A DNA stretch of 64,000 bases from Pseudomonas migulae NBRC 103157 (GCF_002091715.1 NZ_BDAG01000011.1:62001-126000), one strand, 5' to 3'; shown: positions 18,139 through 26,113, counted from the first letter of the stretch. The notes: generated by a model from the sequence alone, not told the origin. Program-made: numbers and translations.

Positions 18139-18975
18139 ATGACTGATTCCATTGAGCGGAATGAAAATAAAAATGAAGTCGGCGTCGGTGCCGTCTCAAG
18201 ACTGTTCGCCGTGTTGCGCACGTTGGGTGACACCGTCGAGGGCGGCGAGCGGGTGACGCAACTGGCCCAGCGCATCGGTCTGTCGCAACCGACCACACAC
18301 CGTTTGCTGCGCAGCCTGATGGACGAGGGGATGGTCGAGCAGGACGTGCGCAGCAAACGCTATCGTCTGAGCCTGGATTTTTTTGCGCTGGCGGCGCGCG
18401 CCGGCAACACCGGAAACCTGCGGGAGCTGGTGCGGCCGTCGTTGCTGCGACTCTCGGCCTCATTGGGGGATTCGTTGTTTTTGCTGGCGCGCAGTGGTTT
18501 TGACGCGATCTGCCTGGATCGCAGTGAAGGGCCGTTTCCTATCCGTACGTTTACCGGCGACATCGGCGGGCGGGTGGCGCTGGGGGTGGGCCAGGGCAGC
18601 CTGGCGATCCTGGCATTCCTGCCGGAAGAGGAACGCGACACAGTGATTCATTACAACTTGCCGCGGCTGAAGGATTTTCACCTGTATGACGAGGTGTTCC
18701 TGCGTTCGGAAGTCGAGAACGTGCGCGCCCTCGGTTACGCCGGGCGCAACACTGGCGTGTTGCAGGGCATGGCCGGCGTGGCGGTGCCGATTCTTGATCG
18801 TGAAGGGCGTGCGGTGGCGGCGTTGAGTGTCGCCACCGTGAGTGATCGGCTGGGGCCGGATCGCTTGCCGACGGTGGTGGACATGCTCAAGCGCGAAGCG
18901 GCGCTGATCGGGCCGAGGATCAATCCGTTCGATCCGCTGTTGCGCCGGCCTTCGCAGGTCTTCGGGCAGGGTTGA
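18139..18975 (+). CDS. IclR-family transcriptional regulator
   Basis: The 278-residue protein has an N-terminal winged HTH (about 20-80, VTQLAQRIGLSQPTTHRLLRSLMDEGMVEQ) and a GAF-like IclR effector domain (about 90-260, with GVAVPILDREGRAVAALSVATV). It diverges from the seven-gene importer/dehydrogenase operon and very likely controls it in response to the imported compound. An inverted repeat 24 nt upstream is a candidate site. Confidence 0.9.
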   Translation: MTDSIERNENKNEVGVGAVSRLFAVLRTLGDTVEGGERVTQLAQRIGLSQPTTHRLLRSLMDEGMVEQDVRSKRYRLSLDFFALAARAGNTGNLRELVRPSLLRLSASLGDSLFLLARSGFDAICLDRSEGPFPIRTFTGDIGGRVALGVGQGSLAILAFLPEEERDTVIHYNLPRLKDFHLYDEVFLRSEVENVRALGYAGRNTGVLQGMAGVAVPILDREGRAVAALSVATVSDRLGPDRLPTVVDMLKREAALIGPRINPFDPLLRRPSQVFGQG

Positions 18976-18989
18976 TTGTTGAATAACGT

Positions 18990-19080
18990 TGTAGGAGCCG
19001 GATTGCTGGCGATCGCGATGCATCAGCCACATCATCCTCGACTGACACACCGCGATCGCCAGCAAGCCGGCTTCTACAGG
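18990..19080. repeat. REP inverted pair, GTAGGAGCCGG subtype
   Basis: The arms TGTAGGAGCCGGATTGCTGG and the complement of this type (CCAGCAAGCCGGCTTCTACA) flank about 50 nt. This is a different REP subtype from the GTGGGAGCGGGCTTGCTCGC majority. It lies between the iclR gene and the convergent anti-sigma gene. Confidence 0.85.
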
Positions 19081-19092
19081 GGGGCGTAGGGT

Positions 19093-19845
19093 TCAGAATT
19101 GCTCGGTTTGCTTGAGCATCTGCGCCGCCGGCGTATCGCTCGGGCTGACCATCGCATAGTTGTATCCGCTTCCGGACCAATACTCAGCCTGCAATTCACC
19201 GTCGCTGCGGCTGCCTCTCGGCAGCATGAAGTTTTTCGGCCCCGGCGGGCGCACGTAGAAGCTGACTTTATGCCCGCTCGGATCCTCGTAAACCACCATC
19301 GCCGCCGGCCCTTGCTCGGTACTGAGCAAGCGCCCGCTGACCGGTTTGAACCCTGCGCCTGAAAGGTCCGGCAAGCGATGAGCCTGAGTGAAATAACGGT
19401 CGAGCCAGCCCTGCATATCGCCGTCATCGCTGACCTTGTAATCCGCCGGCAGAAAGCCTTGCTGGGCAAACAGCCGATAAGCCTGCATCGCATCGGCCAT
19501 CGGCGCCGCAGCGCTGAGGAGGGTCATTTCCCGCGCCTTCCAACCGCTGATTCCGCCGATGCTCACCGTGATCAGCAACACAGCAGCACTGGCCAGGTGA
19601 CGGCGTGATTGTCGCTTGAGGCGCTGGCGAATCAGCGCCGGGTCGAGGTCCGGGTTGGCCGGTTGCTGCAACGCACCGCTGAGGGCCGCGCGCAGTTGCT
19701 GGGCGTCCTGCTGCCAGGCGCGGACCTGTGCAGACATTTCCACGTTGCCGGCCAGAAACGTCTCCACCAGGCGTCGGTCATCATCATTGAGTTGGTGGTC
19801 CACATAGGCGTGCAGGTCACGCTCGCTCGGAGGCACGCTGATCAT
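19093..19845 (-). CDS. Anti-sigma factor, single-pass membrane protein
   Basis: The 250-residue protein starts MISVPPSERDLHAYVDHQLNDDDRRLVETFL, the RsiW/ChrR-like anti-sigma N-terminus (though without the usual zinc His-Cys pair). One membrane segment (about 83-100, HLASAAVLLITVSIGGISGW) and a periplasmic sensor part of about 150 residues follow. It overlaps the upstream ECF sigma gene by 4 nt (ATGA), the classic pairing. It should hold the sigma factor inactive until the periplasmic part senses stress. The signal is not evident. Confidence 0.88.
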   Translation of the reverse strand: MISVPPSERDLHAYVDHQLNDDDRRLVETFLAGNVEMSAQVRAWQQDAQQLRAALSGALQQPANPDLDPALIRQRLKRQSRRHLASAAVLLITVSIGGISGWKAREMTLLSAAAPMADAMQAYRLFAQQGFLPADYKVSDDGDMQGWLDRYFTQAHRLPDLSGAGFKPVSGRLLSTEQGPAAMVVYEDPSGHKVSFYVRPPGPKNFMLPRGSRSDGELQAEYWSGSGYNYAMVSPSDTPAAQMLKQTEQF

Positions 19846-20348
19846 TTGAGTCTCCGTAGAGAAGGGCGGGTGATTTCGCCGTCGCTGAGTTGGCGCAAGG
19901 CCTGGCGGGCGCGGGACAGGCGCGACATCACGGTGCCGGTGGGAACGTCGAGGATTTCGGCAACCTCCTTGTAACTCAGGCCTTCGACCGATACCCAGAG
20001 CAGCAAGGCGCGCTGCTCGGTGCTGAGCTGATCGAAGGCTTGCAAAGTTGATTGGGCGATCACGGTGCGTTCTACCGACGGCTGGGTATCGTCACGTCCG
20101 GTAAAGAATTCGAGCATCCGTGCATAACGCCGGGAGCGTCGGTGAGCGTCGAGAAATTGCCGATAGAGAATCGAAAACAGCCAGGCCCGCAAGTCGCCCT
20201 CGGGGCGTTTGTCGCTCCAGCTCGACAGCGCCCGCTCCAGGCACGACTGCACCAGATCGTCGGCGCTGCTGGGGTTGCGCGTCAACGACACGGCAAACCG
20301 GCGCAATCTGGGAATGATTTCACTCAGTTGTTCGTCGATATCATTCAT
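19842..20348 (-). CDS. ECF-type RNA polymerase sigma factor
   Basis: The 168-residue protein has sigma region 2 (LVQSCLERALSSWSDKRPEGDLRAWLFSILYRQFLDAHRR) and region 4 (FDQLSTEQRALLLWVSVEGLSYKEVAEILDVPTGTVMSRLSRARQAL). The ATG at 20348 is favoured: the candidate promoter at 20385-20409 would start RNA near 20378, leaving a GTG at 20366 almost no leader. It is followed by its anti-sigma gene. The same promoter motif on the opposite strand suggests that it drives itself and the catalase/b561 genes. Confidence 0.9.
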   Translation of the reverse strand: MNDIDEQLSEIIPRLRRFAVSLTRNPSSADDLVQSCLERALSSWSDKRPEGDLRAWLFSILYRQFLDAHRRSRRYARMLEFFTGRDDTQPSVERTVIAQSTLQAFDQLSTEQRALLLWVSVEGLSYKEVAEILDVPTGTVMSRLSRARQALRQLSDGEITRPSLRRLK

Positions 20349-20384
20349 GGAGTTCTGACTAGTCACTACGCTTCGGACTAGAAA

Positions 20385-20409
20385 GACGCCCGGCGTCCGA
20401 GATTATTCC
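20385..20409 (-). promoter_or_regulatory. Candidate ECF promoter for the sigma/anti-sigma operon
   Basis: On the minus strand GGAATAA (20409-20403) is followed after exactly 14 nt by CGTC (20388-20385). This has the form of an ECF promoter (-35 GGAATAA, -10 CGTC) and is the mirror of the motif at 20438-20462. It points to autoregulation; promoter activity is inferred. Confidence 0.75.
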
Positions 20410-20437
20410 AAGCCTGTAAAAATAAATACCGGGCGAT

Positions 20438-20462
20438 GGAATAAACCCGTGCGGGGTGCGTC
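20438..20462 (+). promoter_or_regulatory. Candidate ECF promoter for the catalase/b561 operon
   Basis: GGAATAA (20438-20444), 14 nt, then CGTC (20459-20462): the same two boxes and spacer as the divergent sigma-gene promoter. The predicted RNA start is near 20470, giving a leader of about 37 nt to the ATG at 20507. Confidence 0.75.
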
Positions 20463-20506
20463 TGCCTGGTTCTTCTCACTTGTGGCCGATGGCCCTGGAG
20501 TCTTTC

Positions 20507-21592
20507 ATGGTAGATCGCTCATCACCGCCCACCCGGCCCCCCTTGAGTGCCGCGAGCCTGACGTTGCGCCTGGCCGGCATTGCCGTGGTGGTCGCTGTCG
20601 TGGCAGGGGCTTTTGCCTACGTCAACGGAACCTTTGACCCACAGCGCCTGACGCCGAAAAAACTGATCAACGTGCTGGAAACCAACAATGGCGTGCACCC
20701 GGGGTTCCGGCGTAATCACTCCAAAGGCGTGTGCGTGATCGGGCATTTCGAGAGCAGCGGTGAAGCGCGCAGCTATTCCAGCGCTCAGGTGTTCAATGAG
20801 GCGCGGACCCCGGTGGTCGGGCGTTTCGCGTTGCCGGCCGGCAATCCTTACGCGCCGGACAGCAGCGTGCCGATCCGCAGCCTCGCGTTGCGTTTCACCC
20901 AGGCCAACGGCCAGCAGTGGCGCACCGGGATGAACAGCATGCCGGTGTTCCCGGTGGGCACGCCCGAAGCGTTCTACCAACTGCAGCAGGCCCAGTCGCC
21001 AGACCCGGCCACCGGCAAACCGAACCCGACAGCGGTGCCGGCGTTCTTCGGTTCGCACCCGGAAGCCGCGCCGTTCCTGGCCTGGATCAAAACCGCCAAG
21101 CCGTCCGCCAGCTACGTGACGGAAACCTACAACAGCGTCAATGCGTTTTACCTGGTCAACGCCGCCGGGCAACGGCAAGCGGTGCGCTGGAGCATGGTGC
21201 CGGTGGTCCAGGATGCCGCAGGCGCCACGGCGCCGGAGGGCGGTGATTTCCTCGAAAAAGACCTGGTTCAGCGGATCGCCGCAGGACCGCTGCGTTGGCA
21301 GCTCAAGATCACGCTGGCCGATCCCGGTGATCCGGTGAACGACGCCAGCAAAACCTGGCCTGAGGGTCGCAAGGTGGTGAACGCCGGCACGCTGGTGCTC
21401 GAAAGCACCCAGCCGCAACTCAATGGCGAATGCCGGGACATCAACTACGACCCGCTGGTCTTGCCCGCGGGTATCGAAGGTTCCGACGACCCGTTGCTCG
21501 CTGCTCGTTCAGCCGGTTATGCCAGTTCCTACTTGCGCCGCACCAGCGAAGTCAGCCAATTGCCTGCCGCTAAACAGGAGGCTCAACAATGA
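20507..21592 (+). CDS. SrpA-type catalase-family peroxidase, membrane-anchored
   Basis: The 361-residue protein is a small haem catalase relative. The N-terminal membrane anchor is at about 15-38 (LAGIAVVVAVVAGAFAYV), and a catalase core follows with the distal-His motif RNHSKGVCVIGHF and later NSVNAFYLVN. The ATG at 20507 has GGAG 6 nt upstream, better than the earlier in-frame starts. Such minimal catalases work as peroxidases in the periplasm, here probably with the cytochrome b561 encoded by the overlapping next gene as electron partner. It is driven by a candidate ECF promoter. Confidence 0.88.
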   Translation: MVDRSSPPTRPPLSAASLTLRLAGIAVVVAVVAGAFAYVNGTFDPQRLTPKKLINVLETNNGVHPGFRRNHSKGVCVIGHFESSGEARSYSSAQVFNEARTPVVGRFALPAGNPYAPDSSVPIRSLALRFTQANGQQWRTGMNSMPVFPVGTPEAFYQLQQAQSPDPATGKPNPTAVPAFFGSHPEAAPFLAWIKTAKPSASYVTETYNSVNAFYLVNAAGQRQAVRWSMVPVVQDAAGATAPEGGDFLEKDLVQRIAAGPLRWQLKITLADPGDPVNDASKTWPEGRKVVNAGTLVLESTQPQLNGECRDINYDPLVLPAGIEGSDDPLLAARSAGYASSYLRRTSEVSQLPAAKQEAQQ

Positions 21593-22134
21593 GCGCCCAA
21601 CCGAACCACTTCGCGCCACTGGCGCGACTGCTGCACTGGCTGATGGCGTTGATGATCATTGCCATGCTGTTTATCGGTGCGGGCATGGTCGCTTCTGTAT
21701 CAGAGCGTCATCAATGGCTGATCCATCTGCACAAACCGCTGGGCATTGCGATTCTATTGCTGGTGATCGTGCGCCTCGGCGTGCGCTTTTCTACCCGGCA
21801 ACCGCCGCTCCCGGCAGACTTGCCGGGCTGGCAGGCGCTGGCGGCGAAGGCCTCGCATGTCTTGCTGTACGCCTTGATGTTTATCCTGCCGCTGCTCGGC
21901 TGGGCGATGATCTCGGCGGCGGGCGACCCGGTGATGCTCAGCAGTTCGTTGCAACTGCCGTCGATCGTGCCGGCCAATGCACAGGTGTTTGCGTTCCTGC
22001 GTAAGGCGCACGGGTATCTGGCGTATCTGCTGTTTCTGACGGTGTTGCTGCATCTGGCGGCGGCGTTGTTTCATGGTTGGGTGCGGCGTGATGACGTGCT
22101 CGACAGCATGTTGCGGGGGAAGGATCGCGGTTGA
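21589..22134 (+). CDS. Cytochrome b561-family membrane protein
   Basis: The 181-residue protein has four membrane helices and His residues at RLLHWLMA, HLHKPLGI, SHVLLYALM and KAHGYLAYLLF, the likely ligands of two haem b groups. It moves electrons between the quinone pool and a periplasmic acceptor, here presumably the catalase-like protein. It overlaps that gene by 4 nt (ATGA). Its 3' end overlaps the convergent MFS gene by 64 nt. Confidence 0.9.
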   Translation: MSAQPNHFAPLARLLHWLMALMIIAMLFIGAGMVASVSERHQWLIHLHKPLGIAILLLVIVRLGVRFSTRQPPLPADLPGWQALAAKASHVLLYALMFILPLLGWAMISAAGDPVMLSSSLQLPSIVPANAQVFAFLRKAHGYLAYLLFLTVLLHLAAALFHGWVRRDDVLDSMLRGKDRG

Positions 22135-23369
22135 TCTGATCTACCGAAATCCATTGTGGCGAGGGGGCAAGTCCCCTCGCCACAGGGTTCCGGTGTTTTG
22201 AAGGTCAGCGTTCGCCACCAATAGACCAATGCCACGGCGTTGATGCCTGCGCCCAGCAGGCAAACACCGAGCCACCCGCCCCACGCATACATCGCCGTCG
22301 AACCGATCGAACCCAACGCGCTGCCAATCGAATAGAACAGCATGTAACCCGCGGTAAGGCGGCTTTGGGCTTCGGGGCGCACGCTGTAGATCATGCTCTG
22401 GCTGGTCACGTGCACGGCTTGCAAACCAAGATCGAGGGTAATCACCCCCAGCAACAAGGCCCACAACGAGGATTGGGTCAGGGCGATCGGCAGCCAGGAA
22501 ACCAGCATCAGTAACAGTGACAATCCGCTGGTCCATTGCCCCAGACCGCGATCGGCCAGATGCCCGGCGCGCGCGGCGGCCAGCGCGCCGGCAGCACCGG
22601 CCAGTCCGAACAATCCGATTTGCGTGTGGGACAACGACAGCGGCGGGGCGCTCAGCGGCAACACCATGGGTGTCCACAGCACCATGGCGCTGGCGAAGGT
22701 CATCAACGCGAGCATCGCCCGTTGACGCAGTACCGGTTCTTCCTTGAACAACGTGAACACCGAACCGAGCAACGCTGCATAAGAGCTGGCGGGTTGCGTG
22801 TTCTCGTGTTTCGGCAGCACGCGAAACAGCAGCAACGCCATCACCAGGGTCAATCCCGCCGACAACAGATAAATCGACCGCCACCCCGCCAGATCAGCCA
22901 TGCCGCCGGCCACTGTCCGCGCCAACAGAATGCCGACGACGATACCGCTGGTGACCACGCCGACCACGCGCCCGCGCTGCGCCGGGATAGCCAATGTCGC
23001 GGCGTACGCCACCAAGACTTGTGTCACCACCGCCAGTAATCCGGTCAACGTCATCCCGATCAACAGCCAGGCACTGTTCGAGGCTAACGCGATCATCAAT
23101 AAGGCCAGTACCGACAGCAGGGTTTGCGTGACGATCAGGCGTCGACGGTTCAGCAGATCGCCGAGGGGCACCAGCAGCAATAATCCGACGCCATAACCGA
23201 TCTGAGTCAGCGTGACGACGATGCCGATGGTGGCCGGGTCCATGGCAAACGCCTCGGCCATGGCATCGAGCAACGGCTGCGCGTAATACACGTTGCCGAC
23301 GGCCAGACCGCAGGCGACGGCGAACAGCAGTACAACGCCGGTGTTGAGTGTTGTTTGAGTGGGCTTCAT
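22071..23369 (-). CDS. MFS drug/metabolite exporter with an unusual C-terminal tail
   Basis: The 432-residue protein is an MFS efflux protein of the 12-helix DHA1 type (GNVYYAQPLLDAMAEAF near residue 25, GDLLNRRRLI cytoplasmic loop). The last about 40 residues (from TPEPCGEGTCPLATMDF) read through the GTGGCGAGGGG palindrome at 22153-22184 and into the complement of the b561 gene, so the original stop was probably lost or the tail is dispensable. It diverges from an HxlR regulator, which likely represses it. Confidence 0.85.
   Translation of the reverse strand: MKPTQTTLNTGVVLLFAVACGLAVGNVYYAQPLLDAMAEAFAMDPATIGIVVTLTQIGYGVGLLLLVPLGDLLNRRRLIVTQTLLSVLALLMIALASNSAWLLIGMTLTGLLAVVTQVLVAYAATLAIPAQRGRVVGVVTSGIVVGILLARTVAGGMADLAGWRSIYLLSAGLTLVMALLLFRVLPKHENTQPASSYAALLGSVFTLFKEEPVLRQRAMLALMTFASAMVLWTPMVLPLSAPPLSLSHTQIGLFGLAGAAGALAAARAGHLADRGLGQWTSGLSLLLMLVSWLPIALTQSSLWALLLGVITLDLGLQAVHVTSQSMIYSVRPEAQSRLTAGYMLFYSIGSALGSIGSTAMYAWGGWLGVCLLGAGINAVALVYWWRTLTFKTPEPCGEGTCPLATMDFGRSDQPRSFPRNMLSSTSSRRTQP
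22153..22184. repeat. GTGGCGAGGGG palindrome inside the MFS C-terminus
   Basis: The hairpin GTGGCGAGGGGGCAAG...CCCCTCGCCAC is a common extragenic palindrome in fluorescent pseudomonads, normally found between genes. Here it lies within the last codons of the MFS gene. Confidence 0.75.
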
Positions 23370-23394
23370 GCCGGGCTCCTAAAGTGGTTTCTAA

Positions 23395-23430
23395 ATAAAA
23401 CCAGTTGTACGGTAGGTAAGCCGGTTTTAT
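23395..23430. promoter_or_regulatory. Candidate HxlR operator between hxlR-type and MFS genes
   Basis: ATAAAACC at 23395-23402 and its exact complement GGTTTTAT at 23423-23430 form an inverted repeat with a 20-nt spacer in the divergent promoter region. It is a plausible site for the HxlR dimer to control both genes. Confidence 0.55.
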
Positions 23431-23463
23431 ATTGCAACCACATTTGTTTTCGAGGGCGCAGTC

Positions 23464-23910
23464 ATGGCCAAACGCACAAGCATGCAAAGCGCCGAATGCC
23501 CGGTCGCCCGTTCACTGGATGCCATTGGCGATTGGTGGTCGTTGTTGATCGTGCGCGATGCATTCGACGGTATTCGTCGATTCGGCGAGTTTCAGCGCAG
23601 CCTGGGTATGGCGAAGAACATTCTCTCGGCGCGATTGCGTACGCTGGTGACCCACGGGATTTTCGATCTGGTGCCCGCGTCGGATGGCAGCGCGTATCAG
23701 GAATATGTGCTGACGGAGAAGGGCAAAGGGTTATTCCCGCTGATCATCGGTTTGCGGCAGTGGGGTGAGGCGTTCTTTTATGAGGACGGGGAGGCGCACT
23801 CGCGTGTGGTTGACCGAGACAACGGTCGACCGGTGCGGGCATTGGAGTTGCGCGCCGAGGACGGGCGTTTATTGGGGCCGGAGGATTGCGTGCGGATCGC
23901 GGTCGAATAA
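23464..23910 (+). CDS. HxlR-family winged-helix regulator
   Basis: The 148-residue protein has the HxlR pattern: N-terminal Cys in SAECPVARSLDAIGDWWSLLIVRDAF, then RRFGEFQRSLGMAKNILSARLRTLV and the wing YQEYVLTEKGKGLFPLI. HxlR proteins sense electrophiles or small molecules, some through that Cys. It is divergent from the exporter gene, which it probably represses. Confidence 0.9.
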   Translation: MAKRTSMQSAECPVARSLDAIGDWWSLLIVRDAFDGIRRFGEFQRSLGMAKNILSARLRTLVTHGIFDLVPASDGSAYQEYVLTEKGKGLFPLIIGLRQWGEAFFYEDGEAHSRVVDRDNGRPVRALELRAEDGRLLGPEDCVRIAVE

Positions 23911-23912
23911 AC

Positions 23913-23990
23913 GATTAGAAGATCGCAGGCTACGCAGCGCCTACAGGGGAATGCGATTCTGTAGGCGATGGCGTAGCCTGCGATCTTTTG
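23913..23990. repeat. Long imperfect palindrome (repeat element/terminator)
   Basis: AGATCGCAGGCTACGCAGCGC and its complement near 23965-23985 (GCGTAGCCTGCGATCT) form a long stem around CTACAGGGGAATGCG. This is another repeat family common between pseudomonad genes. It separates the convergent hxlR and carboxypeptidase genes and could end both transcripts. Confidence 0.8.
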
Positions 23991-24003
23991 ATCCTGATTG
24001 CGA

Positions 24004-25155
24004 TCAGCGCAAGGTATCGACCATATCCGCGATGGTCGTCAGCACATCCTTGCCCAACTGCTTCGACCGCTTGCCCGACCAGCCTGTCAGCGGGTTCGGC
24101 GCGTCGTTGTTGTCCTTGAACGGCATCTCCAGCGTCAACGACAGGCAATCGAACTTCTGCCCGACACTGTTACAGGCCAGCGTCATATTGGCCTTGCCCG
24201 GCTCGTCGCGGGTGTAGCCGTGTTTGGTCTGGAAGTCTTTGGTCAAATGCTTCAAGTGATCGCGAAAGTGAGTTTCCAGCTTTTCGATCCGCGGCGTGTA
24301 GCCAGGGTTGCCTTCGCAACCGGCGGTGAACACGTAAGGGATTTCTTCATCACCATGGATATCGAGGAACAGGTCGACGCCATATTTTTCCATCTGCTGC
24401 TGAACGAACAGGACTTCCGGACTGACTTCCTGACTGGCGCTCTGCCAGGCACGATTGAGGTCCTGGCCCATGGCGTTGGTGCGCAGGTGACCGTGGAAGG
24501 CGCCGTCCGGGTTCATGTTAGGCACCAGGTACAAATCGGCGCTGGCCAGCAGTTTGTTCAGGACGGGATCGTCGTGCCTTTCCAGGCGTTCGATCACACC
24601 TTCCATGAACCACTCGGCCATGTGCTCGCCGGGGTGTTGCTGGGCAATCATCCAGACCTTGCGCCGACCTTCGGTGCCGGTGCCTTTGCGTAACAGCTGA
24701 ATGTCACGCCCTTCAACGCTCTTGCCGGTGGCCAGCAGTTCGGTGCCGGCCTTGGTGAGTGCCTGCTCGATCAACCAGTCATGGCGGCCACGGCTGTAGG
24801 GTTCGAAGTAGGCAAACCAGGCGTTGGTGGCCGTGGCTTCGAGGCTGAAACGCAGGCAGTCGCCTTCGAAGATGGTCGGCACCCGGAACCAGTTGACGTG
24901 GTCGTAGGACGCCACTGCCTGATAACCGTCCCAGGCTTTGTTGTACGAGGATCTGCTGGCATTGCTGAGTCGAAACCAGTGTTCCTGTCCGACGTGCAAA
25001 CCGCTGGCCTTGAAGTGAAACCATTGGAAATGCTGGCTGCGGGTATCCGGCTTGATGGACAACAGTGCTTGCAACGGATTGCTGATATCCAGCACTTCAA
25101 TATTGCCGCTGTCGAAATTTGCACTGATGCTGAAAGAGGATTTAGCCACGGTCAT
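24004..25155 (-). CDS. Cytosolic-type M14 zinc carboxypeptidase
   Basis: The 383-residue protein has no signal peptide. A beta-sandwich N-domain (about 1-125) is followed by an M14 peptidase domain. The zinc ligands are in QQHPGEHMAEWF (His and Glu) and LDIHGDEEIPY (His), and the catalytic Glu is in SLTLEMPFKD. This is the AGTPBP/Nna1-like cytosolic carboxypeptidase branch, whose eukaryotic members trim polyglutamate from tubulin; a P. aeruginosa member has a known structure. The bacterial substrate is unresolved. It is a single gene. Confidence 0.88.
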   Translation of the reverse strand: MTVAKSSFSISANFDSGNIEVLDISNPLQALLSIKPDTRSQHFQWFHFKASGLHVGQEHWFRLSNASRSSYNKAWDGYQAVASYDHVNWFRVPTIFEGDCLRFSLEATATNAWFAYFEPYSRGRHDWLIEQALTKAGTELLATGKSVEGRDIQLLRKGTGTEGRRKVWMIAQQHPGEHMAEWFMEGVIERLERHDDPVLNKLLASADLYLVPNMNPDGAFHGHLRTNAMGQDLNRAWQSASQEVSPEVLFVQQQMEKYGVDLFLDIHGDEEIPYVFTAGCEGNPGYTPRIEKLETHFRDHLKHLTKDFQTKHGYTRDEPGKANMTLACNSVGQKFDCLSLTLEMPFKDNNDAPNPLTGWSGKRSKQLGKDVLTTIADMVDTLR

Positions 25156-25431
25156 AGTCGATTCCTGAATATGATTTTTATGGCTGCTACTTTACACGCT
25201 GGGAGGGGAAAAACCGGGGGAAATTGCGGTGTGTAGCGGGGGGGCGTCCTCCTTGACGCCGACGCAGCTTAGAGGCTGTGCAATTGATTCTCAAGTGCTA
25301 TTTTTCGTTGGTTTGAGCCAATGTTGCCGGGCTTCTCTTGCCAACAGATATTCTTTTGATATTATCCGCGCCATCGAATTTGCAGCACGTAAAGACTTCA
25401 TTAGCCTGAAGGTCAAGCCAGAATAACTGGC

Positions 25432-25460
25432 AAAAAAAAGACCCGGCAAAAAGCCGGGTC
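25432..25460 (-). terminator. Rho-independent terminator of PrrF
   Basis: The stem GACCCGGC / GCCGGGTC (25460-25440, loop of five T on the transcript strand) is followed by eight T. Confidence 0.93.
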
Positions 25461-25546
25461 AAAAACCGTGATTAGCCTGATGAGGAGATAGTCCAGGGGA
25501 CCGACCTAAGGTCACTTGGACAATCGACTGATCTCGCGACCAGCTG
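25432..25546 (-). ncRNA. prrF: PrrF-type Fur-regulated small RNA
   Basis: The minus strand reads CTGGTCGCGAGATCAGTCGA, then GTCCAAGTGACC, GGTCCCCTGGACTATCTCC and TCATCAGGCTAATCACGG, ending in a strong terminator. This matches PrrF as I recall it, including the core that pairs with sodB and other iron-protein mRNAs. It is about 115 nt. A -35 TTGACT (25580-25575) and -10 TATTAT (25558-25553) with a 16-nt spacer are overlapped by a Fur box, so it should be made when iron is low. P. aeruginosa has two tandem copies; only one is here. Confidence 0.92.
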
Positions 25547-25548
25547 CA

Positions 25549-25580
25549 TGCAATAATAATCATTCTCGTTTGCAAGTCAA
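25549..25580 (-). promoter_or_regulatory. Fur box and promoter of prrF
   Basis: The 19 bases at 25549-25567 match the Fur consensus GATAATGATAATCATTATC at about 14 positions (core ATAATCATT). They cover the -10 and spacer, so iron-loaded Fur would block the polymerase. The rest of the gap, 25156-25431, shows no convincing gene. Confidence 0.85.
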
Positions 25581-25641
25581 ATGATTTTATCCGCGCGATT
25601 GGAAAATTCTTTTCGCGCCCTCGAAATTACCCCTCCTTTTC

Positions 25642-25983
25642 TTACACGTGATGTTCCCCGTCCAGGGATCGATCCAGCAACGCCTTGGCCATATCGATCA
25701 TGTGCACCGTTGAAAACGCCAGGTCTCGGTGGACCCCGTGCAGATTGTTCGCCGACTCGGACGCCGTGGCGGCAGCGCAGCGCAACAGGTCTGAAGCACG
25801 CACCAGCGCTTCCTCGCTGCTGACGTTGCGGTTCACCTCAAAAAAACGCTCTTCTTCCAGCTCCTCTGACACAGCTGGTTTCAAGTAATAATCCAGCGCC
25901 CGCTGTGCGGCGGCCGAACCTTTTGGCGAGGTGAGGGAAGTGTCGATTTGCAGGTCGGGCAGGTCGTTGCTGGGGATGGTCAT
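25642..25983 (-). CDS. DUF6124-family protein, function unknown
   Basis: The 113-residue acidic protein has the pattern ALDYYLKP ... FFEVNRNVSSEEALVRASDLLRCAAATA ... HRDLAFSTVHMIDMAKALLD. It is mostly helical with no signal peptide. Related small proteins are abundant in Pseudomonas and are grouped as DUF6124; no role is known to me. It diverges from the CI-like regulator with a 130-bp gap. Confidence 0.8.
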   Translation of the reverse strand: MTIPSNDLPDLQIDTSLTSPKGSAAAQRALDYYLKPAVSEELEEERFFEVNRNVSSEEALVRASDLLRCAAATASESANNLHGVHRDLAFSTVHMIDMAKALLDRSLDGEHHV

Positions 25984-26113
25984 GGCGATGGCAAGCTCCG
26001 TGATAGATTTCAGATCCGTGATCCAATCCTAGTACGAACTGTATTTGTGACGAGGATTTTAATACTACAATTTGTGTTTTGACGGCCGGAGGCGCCCACG
26101 TATCGTGCCGCAC

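Noticed and set aside
25229..25426. 65-codon plus-strand frame upstream of prrF
   Set aside because: It has no recognisable pattern and no Shine-Dalgarno, and codon use is unlike the neighbours.
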